Made by a program: the position numbers and the translations under genes
Shown: positions 35,917 to 45,900 of the stretch, one piece after another
Position numbering within the stretch: position 1 is the stretch's first letter
Layout of the letters: each line of letters begins with the position of its first letter
Assembly: GCF_019320115.1 (NCBI RefSeq)
Contig: NC_089598.1
Coordinates: 26,827,491-26,891,490, forward strand
Source: Miscanthus floridulus
Lineage: Eukaryota; Streptophyta; Magnoliopsida; Poales; Poaceae
DNA length: 64,000 bases
Direction of reading: 5' to 3'
Notes under the pieces: model-generated
What the model saw: only the letters and a program-made list of their open reading frames with translations
The model's database searches: none
What the model was told of the DNA's origin: nothing

Positions 35917-38856
35917 TGTAACACCCTAAACTTTTGCCTCTTTTGGAAAAATAGGTTTAAAATGATTTAATTCTGTATTTTGTGCTCATGAAATGTAGAA
36001 ATAAATAAATTTCTCATGAATTTAAAATTTATCATAAAATAGTAACATGTATGTGCATTCATGTCGCTGCATATTATTTTGTGAATGTTTGGTATTGATC
36101 AAAAATTTCAAAGAGAATTGAAATTTGAATTGGAATTGGTTTTGAAGATATGTTTTAGGAAATAGAAAAGGAGTTTTGTTATTTCTCTTCCCCCTTCTCT
36201 GTTTTCGGCCCGCATGGACATTTCCCCGCCAGCCTAACTCGGCCTCCTCTCTTGCAGATCGCGCCAGCCCAGCTCTGCGCTGGCCGAGCTCCATGCCAGC
36301 CCAGCACCCGTGAGCAACCGCCGCGCCTCCCCCTTCCTTCTCCCCGCTGACCACTCGGCCTCGCCTGTCAGCTCCTTCCCCCACCTTCCTCCCGCGCGTC
36401 CCGCAACCGTAGCGGCGGTCAAGCCACAACCGCCCTGCGCTCCACTCATGATGTGGGCGCGTCGCCTGCTCCCCAGCCTCTTTATAATGTAGCCGAGACC
36501 CCCCGCGTGCCCCCCTGCTGCCCCCGCTCCCTCCTTCACTCTCGCTGTGCTCAGAAGCCACGGCAACCGCGACGCCAAGGTCCGCCGCCTGCCTCCACAC
36601 GAACCGTCGTCTCTGAGCCGCCGTCGACTCCGTTCTCCTCGCTGTGCGCTTCACTGTGATCCCCTCTCTCTCCCCATGCTGTATGTTTCCCATTTCATGT
36701 CTTCTAGCGCCCTAGCCACATGCGTCGACAACCTCTGCATCGCTGGCCATGGAGACCACCCCGCCGGCCATGTCCTTCGGCCTCCGAATAGGCCTGGCCG
36801 AGTCCCCCTTCACCCTCGCAACTCCCCGGTGCCATCAGTTGTGAAAACCGTGGACCCTAGCCCCTGTACCGCGTGCTCCAGCGACCTCCACGCCACCGGT
36901 AATGGCGCCTTGCCGCCGGCCTCTCTGTTCCGGCGCCGACACCTTCTTCTCTCTCCCCTAGATCTATTTCTGGCCGTTCATTTCAAATCCGACGGCCACC
37001 GTTGGCCGATACCCCTTCGTGGGTCAAATTGCTAAAGAGCCCCCCTAATTTCACGTAATAGAACCCGCCGTCCTTAGCACATTTTCCCAAGTACGCTTTC
37101 TTGTTTTCAAAGCGTAAAGTTCACTGTTTTAGTCTAAAATACGTTTTCAGTATTTACAGAAATGCCATTTGTACTGTTTTGCTTATAAAATCGTCGTTTT
37201 AGCTCCGAATTAACCCGTTCTAATTGCGTTAGCTTCATAATTTCATAATCTACACATTAGTACCACTGTTAATCAAGTTTGTAACTTTTAAATTTCATGG
37301 TTAGATTTAATTAAATATATTGCTATAGGAAATCCCATTTAAATCATAACTTTCGCATTTTAGCTCCGTTTTTCGTGAACTTCGCGTTGACGTGATCGTA
37401 GCGAGACATAGATTATTTTCATAAACATTTTATCTTGTTTTCTATACTATTGGTGTACTATTCTAATTATAGGAATGTTTGCTTTGCATGAATACCTTTG
37501 GAATGTTGTATGTTGCCGTGTTGGTCGCGTTCAGACGGTGAGGAGAACGTTGGAGACCAAGGGTTCTTCGATGACCAGCAGGACCAGCAAGAGTTTGTGA
37601 ACTAAGGCAAGTATAGCATGGGCCTACCTTGATGTCCTATTCACTTTAATCATTTACTCATGTGCATATGTCTAATTTTGATAACCATAAGGACATTCTA
37701 GTCATTTGATGACTTTTTCCCTTGACTCCTATGGGTTAATTGCATATGGGTAGATTGCTAGTGCTCTAACTGAACATGATCTATATGATGGTGAATGGTT
37801 CTACAGAACTAAAAGTATAACATGATTTATAACAACTGATCCATAGGGCGAAGGTGCAAATGACTTTTGATCATGTTGCTCCTGGCCCTCCATAAGGACT
37901 TATCTGTCGGCAAAAGCTGGGACTGACAGTGCAATCGGGAGAGTCATATGGCTCTGACTTTAGCTTAGTAATAGGACCTTTTCTAGCTTGTTAGAGGTTA
38001 CCTTTATGGCGCAAAAGGGGCTTGCCACGTTGGGTATAGGGCTGCCTCTGTTCCTATGTGTATAGCCGCGATGGATATGTGCCATAGGAAAGGGGGGTTC
38101 CTACATCTGCCTACCAAGGAAACCTAGCGGCCCTAACTTGTTAGAGAAACCTATGAAATGGCTTCATAGTGTACCCTACCCGCTCACCTTGGTAGTGACA
38201 TGGGAGTAATTAACCCGGGCATATGGGAATCATGACTCGCGGTGAATGTGCACCACCTCTGCAGAGGGTTACAAACTATTATAACAGCCGTGCTCACGGT
38301 CACGAGCGGCCCAGAAAACTCACAGAATAATTGGATACTCATTATGGTTCATTTATGATGGTTTATGATGATAATATGATGCAAATGATTCTTATAACTG
38401 ATTATGTGGGTTTAAATGGGAGCTTAAGCATACTTGATTAAACTTGATAATAAAATCTAGACTTATTAAAAGTGCTAACTACAGTAAACCAGTGTCGTCC
38501 TATTTGAGCTACATAACCCCATATTATCTTGTTAAGTATGGGAAGTACTTACGCTTGTTTATTTTCTTTATTTGGATAAAAATCCCGGATGGGTAACAGA
38601 TGACAACGGGTATGAGGAATTTCCTGAGGATTTTTAGGCTTGTGGTCAACCAGTTGACCTTCCCTGTGATGGTGTTCCACGTGAGAGAGTTACCTTTTAT
38701 TTTCCGCTGTGATGTAAGACTAAGTTATATTATGGATCTTGATGTAAGAGACACCGTGATGATACTTTATGTAATTTGTCGGCTTATGTGTGTGATTGAT
38801 ACCTGGGCACACATGAGTTAGTGCATTCAATTTTATCCTTAAAATTGGGTGTGACA
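35917..38856 (+). repeat. 3' LTR of the Tekay element
   Basis: A 2940-bp direct repeat of 26772-29717. The polypurine tract TTAAGGGGGGTAGAAT lies just upstream (35901-35916). It ends GTGTGACA, followed by TATTG at 38857-38861. Confidence 0.92.
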
Positions 38857-38861
38857 TATTG

Positions 38862-41800
38862 GATATATTTGATGGCTTGCAAATATTAGAGTTGAAAACT
38901 TGCTAATTGTATGATCATGAGCTAACCAATGTGTATCTCTAGTTGATCTCATTCATTTGGGTGCATATGAGTTGATTGAATTGGATAAATATGCAATGTT
39001 GCTTGCTATAAGATGATTGAATGGATAAATGCTTAGTAATAAAGGTTGGATTGATTTGAGTTGGATAAATTCATAATATGACCTTTAGTAAGTGGATTGA
39101 ATGGATATATGTCTTGTGAAAGTATTCAAATAAGTTAGTTTCAAGTTTGATTCACATTTGATGAAGTATAGCTCAAGTGATTGAAATCTGTCCTATATTG
39201 CAAAATCTAAGTGAGCTATGATCTTAGCCATGTTTGAGTGATCAAATATATTTGTATTGTCTTGAAATTTGGTATACATACTCTAGACTTATGGTATAAG
39301 ATGCTGTACAAATTTTATGAGAATTGGATAAGATATGCTTCCATCTTGGAGTAGATCTTGTCAGTTATAGTGCAGCAGTTTTTAGCATATAGCAGTGATG
39401 GGAGAATTGAAATCTGATAGCAAAATAAAAGTAAAATGAAGCCCAAATTTTTATAGCTGCTAGATAACTTAGTGAATCATATCTCCACCAAATTTTGTGT
39501 CATTTAGGTCTATACATTGAGAGATATGTATTTTTGTTTGAAGGGTACATAATCTATCAAAAAAGTGACAATTATTGAATTGATCAAGAGTCACTTTGAT
39601 TGAAAGGTCCTCAAGTTGGAAACATGTTTATAAGTGATTGAAGTACCTAAGTTTGGTTCTGAAATGATCTAGAAGCATGACAAGAAAATAGTACAAGGCC
39701 ATTTAATTGTGGAGTGTACTTGGCACACATTTAGTACTCAAATGGAAGATCAAGACCAAGCTCATGATGAAGATGAAGTTTAAGTTCTAATAATAATTGG
39801 AAATCATTTGGTAGAAAGAAAATGACTTAAACAAATAGAAAGAAAAGGACTTAAAGAAGGTTTCATGATTACTCATCAAGTTAAATACATCATTTGGATC
39901 AATCAAACAAAGTCAATTCAAGTGAGTATCTAGAATGGTTCTTTGGAGAGAGGTCACTTCTCCCTAGTGTAGGGGCTTGCCACCTATGTGTAGGTAAACT
40001 AAGTGTGGAACTTGGAAGGCTAATATGGAAGTGATGATCTAAGGAATATTTGAGATGCTTAGTTCAAGCAATCAAAAGGGTTGATCAAGAAAAGCAAGCA
40101 ACACCCAAAAGGGAGCTAGTCATGATATTTCAAGTAGTATTTTCACATTGATGCTCTCATGCAAGCATTGATCAAGAAAAGAAGTAAGCCAACCATAACA
40201 AGATAGTGCACTTGATCATTAGTGGTTTTAATTCATATGGGTGAAGAATGTACTTTATATTCATGATTGATCTTCACCATGCTAATAATTGGACTTCACA
40301 TTGCTATTGGAGTGATGAATTAGAATCTATGTGACTATCCTCTACTCTAACATAGCAAAGGTATCATTGTAATGTGCATGATCATTTTCATCCCTTACTA
40401 GTATGCAGTTAGTGCATATAGTACATGCTTTATAGGATCATGCATGACAAATAAATTTTTAAAATTCATAGCCTACCACTATTGCTTGAATGATTAGTTG
40501 AATCTAGTGGTAGTGTATGAGTTTGTTCATAAGCTAGTGAACCCAAGTACTTGATTTAATTTGGATTGCTAACAAGTGACAAGTACAACACTAGCAAGAT
40601 AACCCCTATAAGAGGTGTGAAGAAGCTTGTCATTGGTTCAAACCGAACTTGGAAGCTAAGGCAAATCAATTTAGTTCAAGTCATCTTAGAAGCTCATGAT
40701 AAGTAACAAGAGTACAAACACAAGACATCAATGCAAATGGATATCTAGTTTGGATTGTTTCAAGTGGCATTTGGACTCAAGTATTTCATCAAGAATTCAC
40801 AAGTGGTGTCTAGATCAACTTATAAGTGATATCCTACAAGTGGTACTCATGAAGATAGCAAATGTTCAAGAAATGATTTTTGTTGACAAATCAATCATAA
40901 ATGTGGTATCACATCTCTACACATGGTATCATTCATACAAGATGGTGGTTCCACAAGTGATCCTCAACTTTAAATGATCATCAAATGAAGAAAGTTCCCT
41001 CACATTCAAGAGCTCAAGATTATCAAGTTAATGACCCATGCTTGACATAGGGGAGGAGCCCCACTACAATTGGTATCAAGGTCACAAGATCCTACCCATG
41101 GTGTCTAAAGAGCTATACAAGTGGTGTCCATCAAAAATGAAGATTCAAGTGTCAATCATCTACCCCAATGCAAGCCTTTGCATCAATAAGAAGCACACCT
41201 TTTATGGAAATTGATGACAAAGGGGGAGAGATTGTACAAAGATATGAAAGCTTTGGGAGAGATTGAGACAAAGATATTACAATTGGGGTTTTGGACATGG
41301 ACAATGGACAAAGAGGGAGCAACATTGAGGAATTGAGAAGGATCAAAATTCTTGGACAAGAGAAGCAAACAAGTAGCGGGAGCAAGCTCATGAACTTTGA
41401 TTAATTGCATTCTTGAGATGTGCATATTCATGTGCTTGCTTGCATTGTATAAGTTTTTAAATTTTGTATGCTTGCTTGTGTGTTGTATGCTAGTTATAGA
41501 ACTTGAATGATGAAATAATAACTAGCATGCATAGGATGGTAACTAGACTTGTGTTTTTACATGTGGTACTAGAACCTTGCTTATAATGTTGATCTCATGG
41601 GGTTTCTAGTGTTTTTGTTGTCTAGCTACTCATGATGCTAAGGATGGTGTTAAAACTACAACACCGATTGGTATCACGCTTCAAAGATTATTCTATACAC
41701 CTTAGCATCACTTAGTAGTGGTAACACTCCCACAAATTTCATATTTATGTATGTGTGTAAACTTGAAACCAAACCATTTGAGCACACATGTAGGGGGAGT

Positions 41801-41982
41801 TATCACTACCAAGTCAGGATTTATGTGCTTATCCAAATTTTGACATAGAGCTTAAATGTTGGATAAGTAGCATAACATCCAAATCAAGTTAGCAATTTAC
41901 ACTTGTGTCTAGTGCTAGCTTGAAATGAGCTTAATTTCCATATCTTTATAGAGTTGTCATCAATTACCAAAAAGGGGGAGAT
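38862..41982 (+). other. Outer Sirevirus noncoding region with repeated polypurine tracts
   Basis: About 3.1 kb of AT-rich DNA without a supported ORF. Where an autonomous Sirevirus would hold pol, nothing resembling it remains. Purine tracts of the AGGGGGAG kind occur near 41050 (weak), 41222, 41310 (weak) and 41793, and the final AAAAAGGGGGAGAT (41968-41982) directly precedes the 3' LTR. Multiple tracts before the 3' LTR are a described Sirevirus trait. Confidence 0.75.
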
Positions 41983-42529
41983 TGAAAGGTCCTTGTTTGG
42001 TTTTGGTAATTGAGTGACAACCTAGGTGGACTAATGTGTTTAAATGTGAGATACACAGGTGACTAGTCCATAGGTACATGTGTGTGAGCAATACATGGCA
42101 TGGAGGTGAAATGGCTTGCATTTGTTACAAGGCTCACATATGTGATGAAGGAGATCATTGCATATGAGACATGACATTGAGTCATGTGACTAAGGTGGAG
42201 AAGATCAAGACAAGACTTGGCTTGATGGACCGGTTGCAAGCATGAAGGGCAAGTTGGAGACTTTGGAGCGATGGACCATGTGGCGGTGAAGCTTGAGCAA
42301 GACTTAGCACCGATGGATGAAGGCAATGGTGAAAAACAAGTGAGGTCAAGATCAATGAACCGATATGGTCACATGATGATATGAAGTGGATCATTTCATT
42401 TGGTGATTGATTGGTGCATGTGTTGCATCAACGATGGAGGAGATGGAATGGAATGCGCAAGGCAAAGGTATATTAGTAGGGTATTTCATTTCACCGATCA
42501 AAGATTGTGTAGAGAAGTGCATGACCAGG
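41983..42529 (+). repeat. 3' LTR of the outer Sirevirus, first 547 bp
   Basis: It starts TGAAAGGTCCTTGTTTGG and aligns with 10395-10935 of the 5' LTR with about 7% difference by eye. It stops at 42529 because a Tat-lineage element is inserted there. The remaining 1.9 kb should lie beyond 64000. Confidence 0.85.
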
Positions 42530-42659
42530 TGTCGGGTTCATAAACCCGGGGTCCCTCATGGACCTACTTCCTAGCAAAAGCTCGGCCTAACAGACGATGT
42601 TGCGAATGACACACAACTCCTAGGCTGGCCCAAAAACCTAACGACAGTCCAGAAAGGCA

Positions 42660-42900
42660 ATCCAATCTCTAACTAGAAGGCCTGGCCAAGAAGAAATGGC
42701 GCTCGCCTTTGACTCTAGCCCACCTCTTCGACCAGAAGGCCTAGCCAAAGAAAGGGCAATGTTTGCTTCTAACTCCGGCCCGCCTCTCCGACCGAAAGGC
42801 CTAGCCAAGGAGGAACAATGTTCGCTTCCGACTCTAGCCCGCCTCTCCGACCGAAAGGCCTAGTCAAGGAGGAACGACATTTGCTTCTAACTCTGACCTG
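42660..42900 (+). repeat. Imperfect repeats in the upstream part of the Tat LTR
   Basis: Four related units of about 60 bp, each containing GAAGGCCT(G/A)GCCAA or CGAAAGGCCTAG(C/T)CAAGG and then TCGCTTCCGACTC or similar, occur near 42678, 42727, 42793 and 42853. They lie upstream of the TATA box and may be enhancer-like repeats. Confidence 0.55.
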
Positions 42901-43142
42901 CTTCTCTAGACATGTTAGAACATGAACAATACTGTGGATGCCGACATTTATCCTATAGTATGGTAGGCGCCGACGTCTGCCATACCAGAAGAAGACGGTG
43001 GAACCAACCACATGCATCCAAACACCACAATGTTATGGGTGCCAACAAACCACCTTGTACCTGACGGCATGGGCAACAAGACTAGGTAGCACACACATAC
43101 ACTATTTCTCGCACTCTCTCTTATAAAGCCATCTCCTTCATC

Positions 43143-43149
43143 TATAAAA
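43143..43149 (+). promoter_or_regulatory. Putative TATA box of the Tat LTR
   Basis: TATAAAA, followed by GGGGATGCACTCTC, lies about 390 bp before the LTR end. A weaker TTATAAAG is 30 bp upstream. This is the best promoter candidate in the LTR. Confidence 0.6.
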
Positions 43150-43534
43150 GGGGATGCACTCTCTCCAAAAGGGGGACGATAAATCAACACACGATCGATT
43201 CACAGAGTCAAACAACCTACGATTCGAACGATTCCAATAGGGCATACACTCAAATACTTAGTGCACGCAGGAGCTCCGATCACTCTCGGCCCTTTGGTCT
43301 AGAGTCCGACTAGACCGCTTGCACCCCCCATCTTACTCCCTCTCATTTGTAACCCCACAACAAACTTCGAGCATCTAGGCTAAGGAATAAAGTCACCGAC
43401 CGACTCAAACTGGGCGTAGGGCACATTGCCTGAACTAGTATAAACCCTGTGTCATTGTATGCTAGGGCACATCTGGCCACAATGTATGGCAAAACTACAA
43501 ATATTTATGTGTTGGTCACTTTTCACACCGACAG

Positions 43535-43552
43535 TTGGCGCCGTTCATGGGG
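43535..43552 (+). other. Primer binding site of the Tat element
   Basis: TTGGCGCCGTTCATGGGG begins one base after the LTR. It resembles the TGGCGCCGTCTGTGGGGA site found in grass Tat-lineage elements. The exact tRNA is not determined here. Confidence 0.7.
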
Positions 43553-43675
43553 AGGACGCCGTATGTTCATGCTTTTGGTCATCGGATGGCTCACTTTTCC
43601 GCCATCTTCGCCATGGCGGGTTCAAGTGATATGACTCGCTTTGGTTCGCTAGAGTTTCCCACACTCCCACCTATT

Positions 43676-45900
43676 AGGATGTGGGTTCCACCCATCTTTG
43701 AGCCGTCCTAGGCCTTCCTCTTCAGAAGCCTAGACTTTGTCACCGACCGGCTCGGCGTGCTCCACCTCCGCAAGGTGGCACCTATCCCAGCACCCATCAG
43801 AGGGGCACCCTCTGTTGGCTCCGAGACTCTCGGCAACTTCAATGACAAGGCACCTATGCTTCGCTCCAAGCCTATGTTTGGCTCAAACCTCACTGTGAGT
43901 AACATACATACTGTTTTCTATTATTTACTCACTATTTACTATTTTCCGCCGACTCTCTAGAGGGACCCTGTTGTCCCTGCCGCAACCACCATGTGACCGA
44001 TTCCCCTATGGCCTCATGTCTCCTATGGATGCGTACGCTCGGGGGCTCCAAAGGATGTTGGCGCCGCCCCCTCTCACATATGAATTTGTGGTGATGGTGA
44101 GCTATGCTCCTACCTCTTTTCATGATCTCATGGATGACAATGTTGAGTGCGACGGCTCCAGCATCGGCGACGTCGTGGCACCTAGCCACCCTCTGTCCTA
44201 GGAGTGCACTATGGTGGATGCCCTAGGATAGCCGCCGGTGGTAGCGGAGTCTCTACAGACCCACACCCCTATGGACCCTTGCACGGAGGCCCTCGCATGT
44301 GCATTGGAGCACAGTGAGGAGCTACGACAAAGGCAGCAGAACTAGCCACCACCTGTGTCGGCGCGCTCGGTGCAGCACGCTATGCCCTATGCACGCAACC
44401 CGATGAGCAACACTCAGGGTCATGCCCGCTAGGTTCATCGCAACATCATCGATGGGGGGAACGATCCCCCACAGTTGGCTCAGGCTGGCCAGAACATCGC
44501 CGCGGTGGTGATGCTTCTATGTGGCCTTCCTAAGCCTGTCGACTCACAAGAGTAGGTGGTCCACTGGAACCTCTAAGAGCTGGTGGAGACCACAACTGTT
44601 CAATAGGTGGAAAGCTCCGTGTCATGACACTGACTCGCAACCTCTTTCCCTACCGGGGGTGCGCCAGTTCAACCGCTCCATCCGCTCACCACTGTGGCCG
44701 CCGGGTGTGGAACAGGAAGGCACAGCTACGCCACGGCCTGACCTGGCGCACACTCCACACCGACCACCTATGCGCAAATGTCTCAGGCCAAACCAAGATG
44801 CTCATAGCATCATCAGCAACCAGCGTCAGGCTCGACATGATGATGATGTCCATTGGGCGACGGTGAGAGTAGGCGACACGGGCTCCGGCCGGACCATCGA
44901 AGGAACCAGTGAAACACACCCCAGGCGCGGTCATCAACCTAATGACCGGGGCCTAACTCGGATGGCCTGGGACCATGGGCCTTTGGCTAGCGCATCCAGA
45001 GAGCGCCGTTCCCACAACACTTCTGACCGCCTACCAACATCGCCAAGTATACCAGGGAGATGAACCCTGGAATATGGCTCGAAGACTTTTGGCTTGCCTA
45101 CCGAGCTGGAGGAGTGGATGATGATCACTTCATCATTCAGTATCTCCCCATCTACGTGGGGGAACATGTTTGAGCATGGCTCAAATTCCTCCCGCATGAC
45201 AGCATCCGTGACTAGGTGGACCTCAAGAGGATCTTTGTTGGGAATTTCTAGGGGACATATGTTCACTCTGGAAACTCCTAGGACCTCAAGAGCTGCCAGT
45301 AGGAGCCCAACGAGTCCCTATGGGACTACATCTATAGGTTCTCAAAGTGGTGCAACTCCCTTCCTGATGTAGTCGACGCGGACATCATTAGCGCATTCCT
45401 CTCCGAGACAACCTGTGAGTCCCTGATCCATAAGCTTAGTTGCTTGAAGCCCTAGACCACCCATGACCTTCTCAACGTCGCTATGAACCATGCCTTTGGT
45501 GAGGAGACAGTCAGAGCGATCTTCAACAGAGGCTGAGACAAGGGCAAGGCCAAGCGCGAGGATCAAGATAAGGGCCCCTGCACACAGAGGGGCAAAAAGA
45601 ATAAGAAGGATCGGCACCGACTGGCCAACTCCGCGTTGGTCACCGTGGCTGATCGCTCAGGCATGTAGCCCCCATAGGGCCAGCCTGACCACTTTGACAA
45701 ACTCATGGATAGCTCATGCACCAACCATGCTTACCCAGTCAAGCACCTCTATAAGGACTATGAGCTTCTCAAGCGCTTCCTACGATAGGCCGGTGGGCCA
45801 AAAGAAGGAAAGGGCAATGAGGCAATGACCAAAAAAGGAGGCGAGGTGGGCAAGGATGGGGATAGCTTTCCTGCCCCCGAGGAATGCATCATGATCTTTG
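43676..45900 (+). pseudogene. Leader and gag of Tat copy 1, broken
   Basis: Similar to 55168-57390 of copy 2 along its length. It includes PPIFEPS near 43692, a run resembling Gag N-termini of this lineage (AQAGQNIAAVVMLLCGLPKP near 44480), and the capsid part (RCNSLPDVVDADIISAFLS-type sequence near 45350 and NHAFGEE near 45490). At least fifteen in-frame stops, almost all TAG, break it. Sites where copy 2 keeps CAG or TGG show the ancestral codon (for example 45213, 45249 and 45279). A GTGAGT at 43895-43900 is kept in copy 2. Confidence 0.75.

Larger units (their letters stand above)
26772..38856 (+). mobile_element. Complete Tekay/Del-type chromovirus (Ty3/gypsy)
   Basis: A 12,085-bp plus-strand element with LTRs of about 2.94 kb, flanked by exact TATTG duplications (26767-26771 and 38857-38861). 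The order is 5' LTR, methionine-tRNA primer site, an extra ORF, gag, protease, reverse transcriptase, RNase H, integrase, chromodomain-like tail, polypurine tract and 3' LTR. RT before integrase marks Ty3/gypsy; the chromodomain and long LTRs point to the Tekay lineage. Several stops break gag and pol. The LTR 3' ends differ by only about 1.6% by eye, so this insertion is younger than both Sireviruses. Confidence 0.9.
10395..42529 (+). mobile_element. Outer gag-only Sirevirus (Ty1/copia), host of nested insertions
   Basis: The order is 5' LTR, methionine-tRNA primer site, gag, about 3.3 kb of noncoding DNA, polypurine tract and 3' LTR. Two complete elements (13384-25036 and 26772-38856) are inserted in it, and a third (from 42530) interrupts its 3' LTR. 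Without them the visible element is about 8.4 kb. No protease, integrase, reverse transcriptase or RNase H is present, so it must have moved using enzymes from a related element. Both LTRs start TGAAAGGTCCTTGTTTGG. By eye they differ by about 7% over the first 270 bp, so the insertion is old. The Sirevirus placement rests on the tRNA site, the repeated AGGGGGAG tracts and the gag type. Confidence 0.85.
42530..43533 (+). repeat. 5' LTR of the Tat element
   Basis: A 1004-bp LTR from TGTCGGGTTC to CACACCGACA, with the usual TG...CA ends extended to a 6-bp inverted pair (TGTCGG/CCGACA). The segment 42680-42900 has imperfect repeats of CCGACCGAAAGGCCTAGCCA. A TATA box lies at 43143. Confidence 0.85.

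Noticed and set aside
44686..45617. Minus-strand frames of 80-110 codons opposite Tat gag
   Set aside because: The plus strand has a clear Gag alignment with copy 2. The minus frames are open only because TAG-rich decay affects the plus strand.
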